Shown: positions 7,612-15,795, counted from the stretch's first letter. The stretch: 64,000 nt of DNA from Arcicella rigui (GCF_034929435.1 NZ_JAYFUM010000006.1:124001-188000); one strand, 5' to 3'. Made by a program: numbers and translations. Notes: generated by a model not told the origin, from the sequence alone.

Positions 7612-9012
7612 ATGACAAATAAAGTAGTAAAAAACGCCCAAGAGGCGGTGAAAGATATTCCAAATAATGCTGTGCTGATGCTTGGCGGTTTCGGACTTTG
7701 TGGTATTCCCGAAAATAGTATTGATGCCTTGATTCAACAAGGAGTTACGGGGCTTACTTGTATTTCAAACAATGCAGGGGTTGATGATTTTGGTATTGGT
7801 TTGATGCTGAAAAGTCGCCAAGTGAAGAAAATGATTTCTTCTTATGTGGGGGAAAACAAGGAGTTTGAACGACAATTATTGTCTGGCGAACTCGAAGTAG
7901 AACTAATTCCACAAGGTACTTTAGCTGAAAGAGTAAGAGCAGGTGGTGCAGGAATTCCTGCCTTTTTTACCCCTGCTGGCGTAGGTACAGAAGTAGCCGA
8001 AGGCAAAGAAGTACGAGAATTTAATGGTAAAAAATACTTGTTGGAATCATGGCTTAGGGCTGACTTTGCTATCGTAAAAGCTTGGAAAGGCGATACCGCA
8101 GGGAATTTAATTTTCAAAGGAACAGCAAGAAATTTCAATCCAATGATGGCAGCGGCTGGGGCAATCACCATTGCGGAAGTAGAGGAATTAGTGCCAGCAG
8201 GGACTTTAGATCCTAACGAAATCCATACGCCCGGCATTTATGTACAACGAATTTTCCAAGGTGAAAATTACCAGAAAAGAATTGAACAACGCACGATAAG
8301 TATTCCGACAAGTACTACCAAAGAAGAAAAAGCAACAGCGGTTTCCACAGCAAAAGGCTTGGATAAAAACCAAATTGCCAAAAGAATTGCTTGTGAAATC
8401 AAAGATGGTGATTATGTAAACTTGGGAATCGGGATTCCTACTTTGGTTGCCAATTATATTCCTGAAAATATCAGTGTAGTATTGCAATCGGAGAATGGTT
8501 TGTTGGGGATTGGTCCATTCCCGACGGAAGAGGCAATCGACCCCGATTTAATCAATGCAGGCAAGCAAACCATTACGATGCAAGCAGGTTCTTCGCTCTT
8601 TAGTTCTGCCGAAAGTTTTGCCATGATAAGAGGCGAACACGTGGACTTGACGATTTTGGGAGCAATGGAAGTTTCAGAAAATGGCGATATCGCCAACTGG
8701 AAAATTCCTAACAAAATGGTAAAAGGCATGGGCGGTGCGATGGACTTGGTGGCTTCTGCCAAAAACATCATCGTAGCGATGCAACACGTGAGTAAAGATG
8801 GTAAATCGAAACTGTTGAGCAACTGTACTTTACCCATTACGGGCATCAACTGTGTAAAGAAAATTGTCACCGAATTAGCGGTATTGGAAGTATTGGCCGA
8901 AGGCGGTTTTAAATTGTTAGAAATCGCTCCTAACGTGAGTATCGACGAAGTAAAAGCTGCCACAGAAGGTAAATTAATCATTGAGGGAGATATTCCAGTG
9001 ATTGAGCTGTGA
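7612..9012 (+). CDS. Fused succinyl-CoA:3-ketoacid CoA-transferase (SCOT / PcaIJ type)
   Basis: A 466-residue fusion of the A and B subunits of a family I CoA-transferase. The A part has LMLGGFGLCGIPE, KKMISSYVGENKEFERQ and the LIPQGTLAERVRAGGAGIPA core. The B part has VNLGIGIPTLVANYIPE and the catalytic motif SENG. The KKMISSYVGENKEFERQ block is typical of ScoA (succinyl-CoA:acetoacetate transfer). Its place after the PcaF-type thiolase also allows a 3-oxoadipate role. The start is ATG 7612; an in-frame start at 7543 lies inside the inverted repeat and gives a nonsensical extension. A strong terminator follows at 9042. Confidence 0.88.
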   Translation: MTNKVVKNAQEAVKDIPNNAVLMLGGFGLCGIPENSIDALIQQGVTGLTCISNNAGVDDFGIGLMLKSRQVKKMISSYVGENKEFERQLLSGELEVELIPQGTLAERVRAGGAGIPAFFTPAGVGTEVAEGKEVREFNGKKYLLESWLRADFAIVKAWKGDTAGNLIFKGTARNFNPMMAAAGAITIAEVEELVPAGTLDPNEIHTPGIYVQRIFQGENYQKRIEQRTISIPTSTTKEEKATAVSTAKGLDKNQIAKRIACEIKDGDYVNLGIGIPTLVANYIPENISVVLQSENGLLGIGPFPTEEAIDPDLINAGKQTITMQAGSSLFSSAESFAMIRGEHVDLTILGAMEVSENGDIANWKIPNKMVKGMGGAMDLVASAKNIIVAMQHVSKDGKSKLLSNCTLPITGINCVKKIVTELAVLEVLAEGGFKLLEIAPNVSIDEVKAATEGKLIIEGDIPVIEL

Positions 9013-9041
9013 GCCTTGAGCTATGAGCTTTGAGTTTTTTT

Positions 9042-9080
9042 AGAGCCGTGTTTTTGAGGAAACATGGCTCTATTTTTTTT
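9042..9080 (+). terminator. Rho-independent terminator after the CoA-transferase gene
   Basis: The stem AGAGCCGTGTTT (9042-9053) pairs with AAACATGGCTCT (9060-9071) with one G-T wobble and a 6-base loop. ATTTTTTTT follows. It closes the acid-catabolism cluster. Confidence 0.9.
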
Positions 9081-9093
9081 GCTTCCATTTTAT

Positions 9094-9165
9094 CAAAAAC
9101 TCATGGCATGACTTTCAGTAAGTTTTGAGAAGATGAGAGTTATTTGTTAGTCATGCCATGAGTGA
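9094..9165. repeat. Hairpin-bearing direct repeat, copy 1 of 2
   Basis: Contains a perfect 15-bp inverted repeat, ACTCATGGCATGACT (9099-9113) with its complement (9149-9163). The loop begins TTCAGTAAGTTTTGAGAAG. The same unit returns at 9317-9387 with identical arms but a diverged loop. Together the two copies bracket four small tandem hairpins. Confidence 0.85.
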
Positions 9166-9169
9166 TTCG

Positions 9170-9308
9170 CTCCAAATTGGAGGAAGGAATTTCAGTCTAT
9201 CATTTTGTTGCTCCGAATTGGAGGAAGGTTTCATCACACAATGTTTTGCTCCTGCAATGTGCAGGAAGGTTTCATCACACGATGTTTTGCTCTTGCAACG
9301 TGCAGGAG
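9170..9308. repeat. Four tandem ~40-bp units, each with a small hairpin
   Basis: The palindromes start near 9170, 9211, 9250 and 9290. Units 1 and 2 read CTCCAAATTGGAG and CTCCGAATTGGAG. Unit 3 has TCCTGCA/TGCAGGA and unit 4 has CTCTTGCA/TGCAGGAG with a wobble pair. The connecting sequence AAGGTTTCATCACAC.ATGTTTTG is shared by units 2-4. Stem bases change in a compensating way, which suggests that pairing is kept. No protein-coding sense was found here. Confidence 0.8.
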
Positions 9309-9316
9309 GGTTTCAA

Positions 9317-9387
9317 CAAAAACTCATGGCATGACTTTCGGTAAGTTTTGAGAAGCATTAAGTTTCTGGTAGTCATGCCATGAGTGA
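9317..9387. repeat. Hairpin-bearing direct repeat, copy 2 of 2
   Basis: Its 15-bp arms (9322-9336 and 9371-9385) are identical to those at 9099-9113 and 9149-9163. The first half of the loop is shared with copy 1 and the second half differs. Confidence 0.85.
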
Positions 9388-9402
9388 GCCATCCACTTTA
9401 GA

Positions 9403-9515
9403 GCAAGAAATTACCGTATAATAAGTTTTCGGGCAGAAAATGGTGGTTGATTTTTTATCTTGAAAGTTAATTTGATACTTTAGGGAGTTGAGAGATTAAT
9501 TTGGTTTATGTATCA
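9403..9515 (+). repeat. R repeat, partial copy A, upstream of the RES-like gene
   Basis: It shares with 39965-40065, 42535-42636 and 43735-43825 the ordered blocks TACCGT.. AATAAG.TTT, ..GACAGAAA-like, TTTTATCTT.AA, and GATACTTTAGGGA.TTG. Only the 3' third of the full ~330 bp repeat is present. It ends about 60 bases before the start of the next gene, as the other copies do. It may carry that gene's promoter (inference). Confidence 0.6.
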
Positions 9516-9577
9516 TAAATACTAAATTCCGAATTTTCTTATAAAATACTAAAATACACATCAAAACTTAGTTGAAT

Positions 9578-10594
9578 ATGAATTTTCCAAAAATACCACT
9601 ATCAAAAACATTCAGACAACAATACACACCTGAACAAGAAATTATTTTAAAACTTCAGAATGGACACCAAATAAACAAAGAAGAGGAAGATAATTTGAAA
9701 GAGGCTCTTAAATTCTATGAGGAGCTTTTTGTCTTTCTTTTGAAAGTTGACTTGACAACTATCAATGACGAAGATGCAATTAATTTAATTGAATATTTAT
9801 ACAATGCTTTTCCATTTGAAGTCTTCAGACAAAACGAGATTAATGTTAAAAACCTTTATCGTGTTTCTTTCGTTAAAGACGCTTTCTTAGAAAATGGTAA
9901 ACTAAAAGATTTAAAGTACCTTCGTCATCCACCTAAAGAAATAATCCAGAATCTTGGAGTTTATGGAAGGGCAAATACTCCTAACTCAACAGTTTTTTAT
10001 GCTGCTTTGAAATGTAGTAGTGCTATATATGAAACTAAACCATGTGTGGGACAGAAAATAATAATATCTCACTGGATTAACGATTCAGCTAAAAAATTTA
10101 GGGCATACACAATATCAAACAATAAGACAATAGATAATGAAATCTTGAAAAGTGCAACAAAGTCTTTTCAAGAGCTACTTTCAACATTACATCCTTTAAT
10201 TGCCAAAATTCTTGACCTTTACATGGAGTTTATAAGTTCAGAGTTTGTTAAAGATATTCCTGTTAAAAATCAAAAAAAATATGAATATCTATATAGTGCT
10301 TTTTTTTCTGACAGAATATTAAAAAATAGCTTTACAAAAATTAATGATAATGAAATGCCTCCATTTGATTGCATATTATATCCTTCAGTTGCTACTAATT
10401 ACTCATCAGCAAATCTTGCAATCATACCAGATTCTGTAACAAAACTAAAACCAGTATATTTGGAAGAATGTCTTGTATTAAAAACAAAATATGGTGATTT
10501 AAATTATTCAAATAATCTATTTCCTATTAACAGACAAATTATAAGAACAGCAACAAAATTTGAAGGAGAAAGAATCATTTGGAGTGACGATTAA
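9578..10594 (+). CDS. RES-domain-like protein, possible NAD+-degrading toxin fold
   Basis: A 338-residue protein with no signal peptide. From about residue 90 it shows the spaced residues of the RES domain: LYRV (Arg95), then GRANTPNSTVFYAAL (Tyr141), AIYETKP (Glu152), and near the C-terminus CILYPSV (Ser270) followed by NLAIIP. Known RES toxins (MbcT/Res) are NAD+ phosphorylases paired with a Xre-type antitoxin. No antitoxin gene adjoins this one, and the protein is about twice the usual toxin length with a helical N-terminal extension. It could therefore be a housekept relative or part of another defence arrangement. Start ATG 9578 is preferred over an in-frame TTG two codons earlier. It stands alone between repeat-rich gaps and below a partial R repeat. 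Confidence 0.55.
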   Translation: MNFPKIPLSKTFRQQYTPEQEIILKLQNGHQINKEEEDNLKEALKFYEELFVFLLKVDLTTINDEDAINLIEYLYNAFPFEVFRQNEINVKNLYRVSFVKDAFLENGKLKDLKYLRHPPKEIIQNLGVYGRANTPNSTVFYAALKCSSAIYETKPCVGQKIIISHWINDSAKKFRAYTISNNKTIDNEILKSATKSFQELLSTLHPLIAKILDLYMEFISSEFVKDIPVKNQKKYEYLYSAFFSDRILKNSFTKINDNEMPPFDCILYPSVATNYSSANLAIIPDSVTKLKPVYLEECLVLKTKYGDLNYSNNLFPINRQIIRTATKFEGERIIWSDD

Positions 10595-10598
10595 AATA

Positions 10599-10742
10599 CG
10601 CTTGCTGTTCAAAACTTTGAACAATAAATAAAATACAGACTCAGTCTGCAAACATTAATGCAAAATGAAATAACTCTCGCTGTTCAAAGTCTTCTTTCGA
10701 CTTTGAACCATAAATAAAATGCAGACTCTGTCTGCAAACATT
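10599..10742. repeat. Two tandem hairpin-pair modules (gttcaaag...ctttgaac)
   Basis: Module a (10599-10653) has GTTCAAA/TTTGAAC, then CAGACTCAGTCTG. Module b (10676-10742) has GTTCAAAGTC/GACTTTGAAC, then GCAGAC/GTCTGC, with the link CATAAATAAAAT shared. A third, shortened module follows at 10952-10995. Together they bracket a REP-like element. Confidence 0.75.
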
Positions 10743-10793
10743 CCGAAAATTAATAACGTCCTTATCTGTAAAAAACATTTCTGAACAAGAAAT

Positions 10794-10945
10794 CAAAGTC
10801 CCGATAGGGACAATATATCGGTAGAAAGCAAAAGACCCTTTTCCAAGCATAGTTCCGTAGGAACGGTATATTTCGTTCCTACGGAACTATGTTTATCTTT
10901 GATTAGAATAATTCTACCGATATTTTACTCCTACGGAGTATTTTA
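10794..10945. repeat. REP-like element (cccgataggga / ttccgtaggaac / tcctacggag)
   Basis: Contains AAAGTCCCGATAGGGAC, TATCGGTAGAAAG, then ATAGTTCCGTAGGAACG with its complement CGTTCCTACGGAACTAT, CTACCGATATTT, and ACTCCTACGGAGT. The outer words TATCGGTAG and CTACCGATA are complementary, so the element folds as a multi-branched structure. Three further copies lie in tandem at 41411-42235 and a worn copy at 16910-16967. Elements of this type are common in Bacteroidota intergenic DNA. No transposase is nearby. Confidence 0.8.
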
Positions 10946-10951
10946 TTGTCC

Positions 10952-10995
10952 TCTCGCTGTTCAAAGTTGAAGGAAGGCTTTGAACAATAAATCAT
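10952..10995. repeat. Third gttcaaag hairpin module, just upstream of the DUF2251 gene
   Basis: GCTGTTCAAAG and CTTTGAACAATAAATCATT repeat the module seen at 10599-10742, with a different loop. It ends 12 bases before the next start codon. Confidence 0.65.
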
Positions 10996-11007
10996 TAAAA
11001 CATTATT

Positions 11008-11424
11008 ATGAATGACAAAGGCATGCTAATAATTTACACAGACCAAACTTTTAGTCTTGGTCAAGATACTTTTATTGACAGTGTTGCAGATAACGGAAAT
11101 GTCGTTGTTTTTGAAGATAATGAAGAAACAGGTTATTTTTATGCAGTTGATAGAACTGACGGTATTCGTATTTTAGACGCACTCCATATTTATGATGTTG
11201 CAAATGTTATATACAAGAATAAGCCATCTAATATCAAAATTTTATGGACAAAAGATGAAATGAAAGCTGTGTTATCAATTAACAATTATTATCATGCCAT
11301 TTTTGACTTCAAAGATAGAGCTGGTTATTGTAGAAATGGATTTCCCCATTCACAAGGTAATTGGACATTAATCAATAATAGGCTTTTAACAGAAGAATTA
11401 ATTGAAAAATTTGCCAAAGAATAA
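11008..11424 (+). CDS. DUF2251-like cytoplasmic protein of unknown function
   Basis: A 138-residue protein without signal peptide or membrane segments. The order of motifs fits DUF2251: VVVFEDNEETGYFYAVD, IRILDALHIYDV, ILWTKDEMKAVLSIN, YHAIFDFKDRAGYCRNGFP. No catalytic motif is apparent. The gene sits immediately after a REP-like element and the third gttcaaag module. The next gene (PhzF) starts 55 bases downstream, so the two may share a transcript. The function is not known. Confidence 0.7.
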   Translation: MNDKGMLIIYTDQTFSLGQDTFIDSVADNGNVVVFEDNEETGYFYAVDRTDGIRILDALHIYDVANVIYKNKPSNIKILWTKDEMKAVLSINNYYHAIFDFKDRAGYCRNGFPHSQGNWTLINNRLLTEELIEKFAKE

Positions 11425-11479
11425 AAATGCTCAATCTGTAAACACACGAACTAAATCTGCGAATATCCAATATCTCCCA

Positions 11480-12268
11480 ATGAAATTAAACTTATATCAA
11501 ATAGATGCTTTTACCGATAAGGTTTTTGGTGGAAATCCTGCTTGTGTTGTGCCATTAGATACTTGGCTTCCTGATGAAATTTTAATGAAAATTGCTCAAG
11601 AAAATGCAGTTGCTGAAACTGCTTTTTTTGTAAATATGGGTGACAAAATTCATTTGCGTTGGTTTACGCCTGAAATTGAAATGGATTTATGCGGTCACGC
11701 TACTTTGGCAACGACTCATTGCTTAAAAACACTACTGAATTACCCAAACGATACTTTCATTTTTGATACGCTAAGTGGCGACCTGACGGTAAAGGTTGAT
11801 AAGGATTATTACCAAATGAACTTTCCTTCAAGAATGCCTGTGAAAGCCGACTTGCCAGCCATCATTGAACAATCTTTGAATATCAAACCCAAAGAAGTAT
11901 TAAAAGCAAGAGACTATCTTCTGGTTTATGATACAGAAACGGAAGTAAAAAATATCAAACTCAACAGACAAATTTTTGACCAAATCAACCTTGACCCCGG
12001 TGGCGTAATTGTTACGGCAATTGGCGACAACTGTGATTTTGTTTCAAGATTTTTCACACCTCAAGCATCCATTCTTGAAGACCCCGTTACTGGTTCTGCA
12101 CATTGTTCATTGATTCCATTTTGGGCAAGCAGACTTAACAAAAAAGTATTCACAGCCCTACAAGTTTCTGAGAGAGTCGGGAAACTATTTTGCGAATTGA
12201 TGGATGATAGAGTACTCATCAGCGGTCAAGCCAAAACCTACTCCATTTGTACTTTATGGACGGAATAG
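11480..12268 (+). CDS. PhzF family isomerase/epimerase
   Basis: A 262-residue protein of normal PhzF length. The N-terminal YQIDAFTDKVFGGNPACVV block, the catalytic glutamate in NAVAETAFF (Glu46), DLCGHATLATTH and the C-terminal EDPVTGSAHCSL loop are all present. The family has a diaminopimelate-epimerase-like fold and moves protons or double bonds on small substrates; most members outside phenazine operons have no assigned substrate. The start is ATG 11480, since an in-frame TTG at 11402 would overlap the previous gene and adds an untypical N-terminus. The genes around it do not suggest a pathway. Confidence 0.88.
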   Translation: MKLNLYQIDAFTDKVFGGNPACVVPLDTWLPDEILMKIAQENAVAETAFFVNMGDKIHLRWFTPEIEMDLCGHATLATTHCLKTLLNYPNDTFIFDTLSGDLTVKVDKDYYQMNFPSRMPVKADLPAIIEQSLNIKPKEVLKARDYLLVYDTETEVKNIKLNRQIFDQINLDPGGVIVTAIGDNCDFVSRFFTPQASILEDPVTGSAHCSLIPFWASRLNKKVFTALQVSERVGKLFCELMDDRVLISGQAKTYSICTLWTE

Positions 12269-12402
12269 GGTTGATGGGGGTGGGATTTACTTTATGGATT
12301 GATTAAGGTTTTTTGAAAAAACTATTCCAGCCTTGGTCAATCAATATCCAGTTGAAATGATTTAAAACACGAAAATATTTAGCAAAATTTAATAAGACCG
12401 AA

Positions 12403-13359
12403 ATGAACAGACAGACACTTATAACTTTGACTTTATTACTTTTAGGGCAATTGGGATTTGCTCAGAAACAATTAATTGAATTAGATATACACAGCAAAAA
12501 AGTTGGTTATTTCATAAAGCTTGAACAAAAATTAGGCAGCAAAAAATTCAATACCGACCAAACCTATCTTGAAGGAGGAAAGGTTGCTCAACCAGAAATT
12601 TTCAGAAGAACTGAAAAAAATATTCCTGATTTATTGGTGTACTATACATATTTCGAAAAGGATTCGACGATTTCTAAGATTTTGTACGAATGGGATGTCA
12701 GCAACTTCGATAAAAAGGATAATAACAAAAAGCCAATCGAATTTGAAAAGAATTTAATTACAAAATATAATCAGATAGTAAACTTTGTTTCTGCAAAGTA
12801 TGGGAAAAGTAAATCTGAGGGTAATCTAAATGAATTAAATTTAATCAATGATAGGAAAGGACTTAACCGAAAAGATACTTGGCAGCCGAATGATAGTTTA
12901 GAAATTTTCTCTTATGTAACTATTTCAAATTATTATAAAAAAGACAATTTCATGACTGTAAATCCGACACACAAAATTAGAGTTTATGTAAATAATGTGA
13001 AAAAAGAGAAACCTCTTGAATTAAATGCAAGTCAAGTTAAGTCTTTGGATGCAACGTTTAGTAGTTTTTTGACACTTTTGGCAGCCGATAATTTTGAAGA
13101 AACTAAAAAATTATTCTCTTCAATTATTGCAAATACCGTAACAAATGAGGTATTAAAGCAAGTCAAGGACAACATTAAGATTGACAAGAAATTAGAGTTA
13201 TTTAAGAATGGCATGCAATTATTACAAGATGGTAATAGCTATCCACTACTTCAATATAAATACTCAGACGACCCAAGTTTCCCATCGAAAGAATATATAC
13301 TGGTATTGTTTGACAGTGAAAATAAAATATTGGATTTAAGACCAATGAAGCAACGATAA
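12403..13359 (+). CDS. Secreted protein of unknown function
   Basis: A 318-residue protein with a clear signal peptide (LITLTLLLLGQLGFAQ, cleavage after about residue 20). The mature part is rich in Lys, Asp and Asn and contains no motif I recognise. The N-terminal half reads like a periplasmic accessory protein and the C-terminal half (about 200-318) has a helical segment followed by YILVLFDSENKILDLRP. It appears to be transcribed alone. Codon use is like that of its neighbours. Confidence 0.7.
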   Translation: MNRQTLITLTLLLLGQLGFAQKQLIELDIHSKKVGYFIKLEQKLGSKKFNTDQTYLEGGKVAQPEIFRRTEKNIPDLLVYYTYFEKDSTISKILYEWDVSNFDKKDNNKKPIEFEKNLITKYNQIVNFVSAKYGKSKSEGNLNELNLINDRKGLNRKDTWQPNDSLEIFSYVTISNYYKKDNFMTVNPTHKIRVYVNNVKKEKPLELNASQVKSLDATFSSFLTLLAADNFEETKKLFSSIIANTVTNEVLKQVKDNIKIDKKLELFKNGMQLLQDGNSYPLLQYKYSDDPSFPSKEYILVLFDSENKILDLRPMKQR

Positions 13360-13435
13360 AATACGTTCGTTATTCAATTCATTAATGAAGGTCTAAACAA
13401 AAGTAAAACGATAGGATATTGACAATCAAGAATAA

Positions 13436-13594
13436 AGTGGAAATGCAGTAGGTAAACAGCCACATTTGCATTATTCAATTGTAACAATGATTCCCTATTT
13501 TTGGCGAATAGATGGTGAAAAACAAGGGTGGAAAAAAATGTTTTTCTTAAACCCGATTGATTATTTAAATGATGCTTTGGACTCGCATTTATAA
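13436..13594 (+). pseudogene. C-terminal remnant of an M23 metallopeptidase
   Basis: An open frame without its own plausible start encodes GNAVGKQPHLHYSIVTMIPY followed by FWRIDG and WKKMFFLNPIDYL, ending at TAA 13594. The HLHY motif is the C-terminal zinc-binding signature of lysostaphin-type (M23) cell-wall endopeptidases. Everything upstream of the Gly-Asn is missing: a stop codon lies directly before it at 13433-13435, and no HxxxD half-site is visible nearby. This is the tail of a gene broken by deletion, and the repeat-rich surroundings make recombination a likely cause. Confidence 0.7.
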
Positions 13595-13678
13595 AGGCAA
13601 AATGTAAAGGGAGTCTGTTCGCTATTCAAAGTATTTTGTCTTCAAATAATAATTCAAGACCTTGGCTATTTCTTTTCT

Positions 13679-14308
13679 ATGACATTTTTTGACATTCACA
13701 ATATTGCTTTTGAAATCATCGGCTACCCTATTAGCTATGTTGAACTCATTGGTACTTTATTTGGCTTATTATCCGTCTTTTTTGCTTCAAAAGCCAATAT
13801 ACTTACTTGGGCTACTGGCATTATCAATGAGCTATTTTTGTTTATCTTATTCTTCCAAGTACAGCTTTATGCAGATATGTTTCTACAAGTTTATTTCTTT
13901 GTAGTTACCATTTATGGTTGGTATCACTGGCAACAAAATCCTCAAGAAAACAGTATCTCTTCCACGACTTTTAAAGCTAAACTTTGGATGCTTGGTTTAA
14001 TCGCTGTCGGGACGGTTTTGACGGGTTATATCTTTGCTCATATTCACTTAATTTTTCCTGACTATTTTAAAATCGCAAGCTCATTTCCTTATATTGATTC
14101 ATTTGTGATGGTATTAAGTATTATAGCCACAATTTTACTTGCCAGAAAAAAAATAGAGACTTGGTACTTGTGGATTTTAGTGGATGTCGTTTGTGTTTTC
14201 TTATTTTTCAAAAAAGACATAGTATTTTTAGCTTTAGAGTATTTGGTTTTTGGAGGGTTAGCCACTTATGGATTGTTGAATTGGAAAAAACAAATAAACA
14301 ATGGTTAA
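13679..14308 (+). CDS. pnuC: Nicotinamide riboside/mononucleotide transporter PnuC
   Basis: A 209-residue membrane protein with about seven hydrophobic segments and the PnuC pattern VELIGTLFGLLSVFFASK, then LTWATGIINELFLF, QLYADMFLQVYFF and YGWYHW. PnuC carries nicotinamide riboside by facilitated diffusion, trapped by phosphorylation. The last eight bases overlap the start of nadR, whose product supplies that kinase, so uptake and trapping are co-translated. No NiaY/NrtR-type operator was identified upstream. Confidence 0.9.
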   Translation: MTFFDIHNIAFEIIGYPISYVELIGTLFGLLSVFFASKANILTWATGIINELFLFILFFQVQLYADMFLQVYFFVVTIYGWYHWQQNPQENSISSTTFKAKLWMLGLIAVGTVLTGYIFAHIHLIFPDYFKIASSFPYIDSFVMVLSIIATILLARKKIETWYLWILVDVVCVFLFFKKDIVFLALEYLVFGGLATYGLLNWKKQINNG

Positions 14309-15293
14309 AGCATTTGTATTTGGCAAGTTCTTACCTTTTCACAAAGGACACGAAGCAATGATAAACTTTGCTTTAACAAAATGTGATTTTCTGACAGTAT
14401 TAATATGTTGTAGTGATAAAGAAAAGATTCCTGCTACAACAAGACAAGCCTGGATTGAAAACACATTTGAAGGAATTGAAAACATTGAAATTAAAAGCTA
14501 TAACTATTTAGAAAGTGAACTACCCAATACATCCGTATCCTCGCAAGAAGTATCAAAAGTATGGTCAGAAAAATTTATGAGGTTTTTTCCAGACTATCAA
14601 TTGGTAATCACGTCCGAAGAGTACGGTAATTATGTCGCTTCATTCATGGGTATTACTCACCTTGCTTTTGATATTCCCAAACAATTATTTCCTGTTTCGG
14701 CTACTGCCGTTCGTCAAGACCTTATGACAAACTGGAAGTTTTTACCAGATAGCGTAAAGCCAGATTTTGCCATCAAAGTAGTCATATTAGGTACTGAAAG
14801 TACTGGCAAAAGTACTTTGTCTGAACAACTTGCGGAGTATTTTAATGGTAGTTTAGTAAAAGAAGTGGGTAGAGAAATAATTGCTGATTCAAAGTCATTT
14901 GAGTTTGAAGATTTACTGATAGTTGCCTCCGAACACGCTAAACAAATTGATAAAGCGGTTATTGGAGCAAATCCACTTGTAATTATCGACACAGATATTC
15001 ATATCACAAAATCATATTCACATTTTATTTTTAATAGAGAGCTTGAAATTGACGACAAGATTTACCATACGAATAAAGCCAATTTATATCTCTATTTGAA
15101 TAAGGATGTTGAATATGTACAAGATGGAACACGCTTGAGTGAAAATGACAGAAATCAATTGGACATATCGCATCGAACAACTTTGTTGAAACATCAAATT
15201 GAATTCATAGAAATAACAGGAAATTGGGAAGAGCGATTTGAAAAAGCTGTCCAAATAATCAATAAACTTCTTATGGGTTTAAAGCGTAAATAG
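14301..15293 (+). CDS. nadR: NadR-type NMN adenylyltransferase / nicotinamide riboside kinase
   Basis: A 330-residue two-domain enzyme. The N-terminal nucleotidyltransferase has the HxGH-type motif HKGH (14-17) and the ISxTxxR-type motif VSATAVR (132-138). The C-terminal kinase starts with the P-loop GTESTGKST (164-172). The N-terminal helix-turn-helix of enterobacterial NadR is absent, so this is an enzyme rather than a repressor. It converts nicotinamide riboside to NMN and on to NAD+ in the cytoplasm. The gene overlaps pnuC by eight bases, the standard salvage pair. Confidence 0.92.
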   Translation: MVKAFVFGKFLPFHKGHEAMINFALTKCDFLTVLICCSDKEKIPATTRQAWIENTFEGIENIEIKSYNYLESELPNTSVSSQEVSKVWSEKFMRFFPDYQLVITSEEYGNYVASFMGITHLAFDIPKQLFPVSATAVRQDLMTNWKFLPDSVKPDFAIKVVILGTESTGKSTLSEQLAEYFNGSLVKEVGREIIADSKSFEFEDLLIVASEHAKQIDKAVIGANPLVIIDTDIHITKSYSHFIFNRELEIDDKIYHTNKANLYLYLNKDVEYVQDGTRLSENDRNQLDISHRTTLLKHQIEFIEITGNWEERFEKAVQIINKLLMGLKRK

Positions 15294-15339
15294 GGTCTGA
15301 TAGCTTTGAGACATAACGATAAAAGTATAAAACAATACT

Positions 15340-15795
15340 ATGGATAAGTTAAATAGTGGTGTAAGTCAATTCCTTGATGAAATGAATCATCCTTTAAGAG
15401 TAGAAATAGACTTTTTAAGAAATTTGATTCACAGTGCCAATGAGGCTTTAGTAGAAAACATCAAATGGAACGGTCCAAATTATTGTTTTAATCAAGAAGA
15501 TAGAATTACGATGAAAATTCAGCCTCCTAAAAATATTCAGTTAATATTTCATCGTGGAGCAAAAAAGCTTGAACAACCCAAAGAAAAGTTAATACAAGAA
15601 AAAGGACGACTTTTGATTTGGAAAGAAAACGACAGAGCAATAGCCACTTTTAAAAATATGGCAGACATCAAAGACATAGAAGCAGATTTGATAGACATCA
15701 TAATCAAATGGATTGAGGCTACTAAGCAAATGATAGCTTGTTTTAGTTTATTTTTGGGAAGAAGTATTAAAGATTTGAGCATCATCAATGGATAG
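15340..15795 (+). CDS. DUF1801 domain protein
   Basis: A 151-residue protein. The first ~125 residues fit the DUF1801 (YdhG/YdeI-like) fold: FLRNLIHSANEALVENIKWN, PNYCF, IQLIFHRGAKKL and a late acidic stretch. The last ~20 residues are not typical and run into the next gene, which they overlap by eight bases (15788-15795). The family's biochemical function is unclear. The overlap suggests co-translation with the AlkZ-like gene. Confidence 0.78.
   Translation: MDKLNSGVSQFLDEMNHPLRVEIDFLRNLIHSANEALVENIKWNGPNYCFNQEDRITMKIQPPKNIQLIFHRGAKKLEQPKEKLIQEKGRLLIWKENDRAIATFKNMADIKDIEADLIDIIIKWIEATKQMIACFSLFLGRSIKDLSIING

Noticed and set aside
9170..9308. Possible CRISPR array
   Set aside because: The four units are not identical, differ inside the palindromes, share the linking sequence that would be the spacer, and have no cas gene nearby.
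9162..9344. Open frame of 60 codons across the hairpin array
   Set aside because: It is an effect of the tandem repeats; the translation is repetitive and has no protein-like features.
13360..13678. Intact gene between the secreted unknown and pnuC
   Set aside because: Only the tail of an M23 peptidase is in frame; a stop codon directly precedes it and no upstream half is visible.
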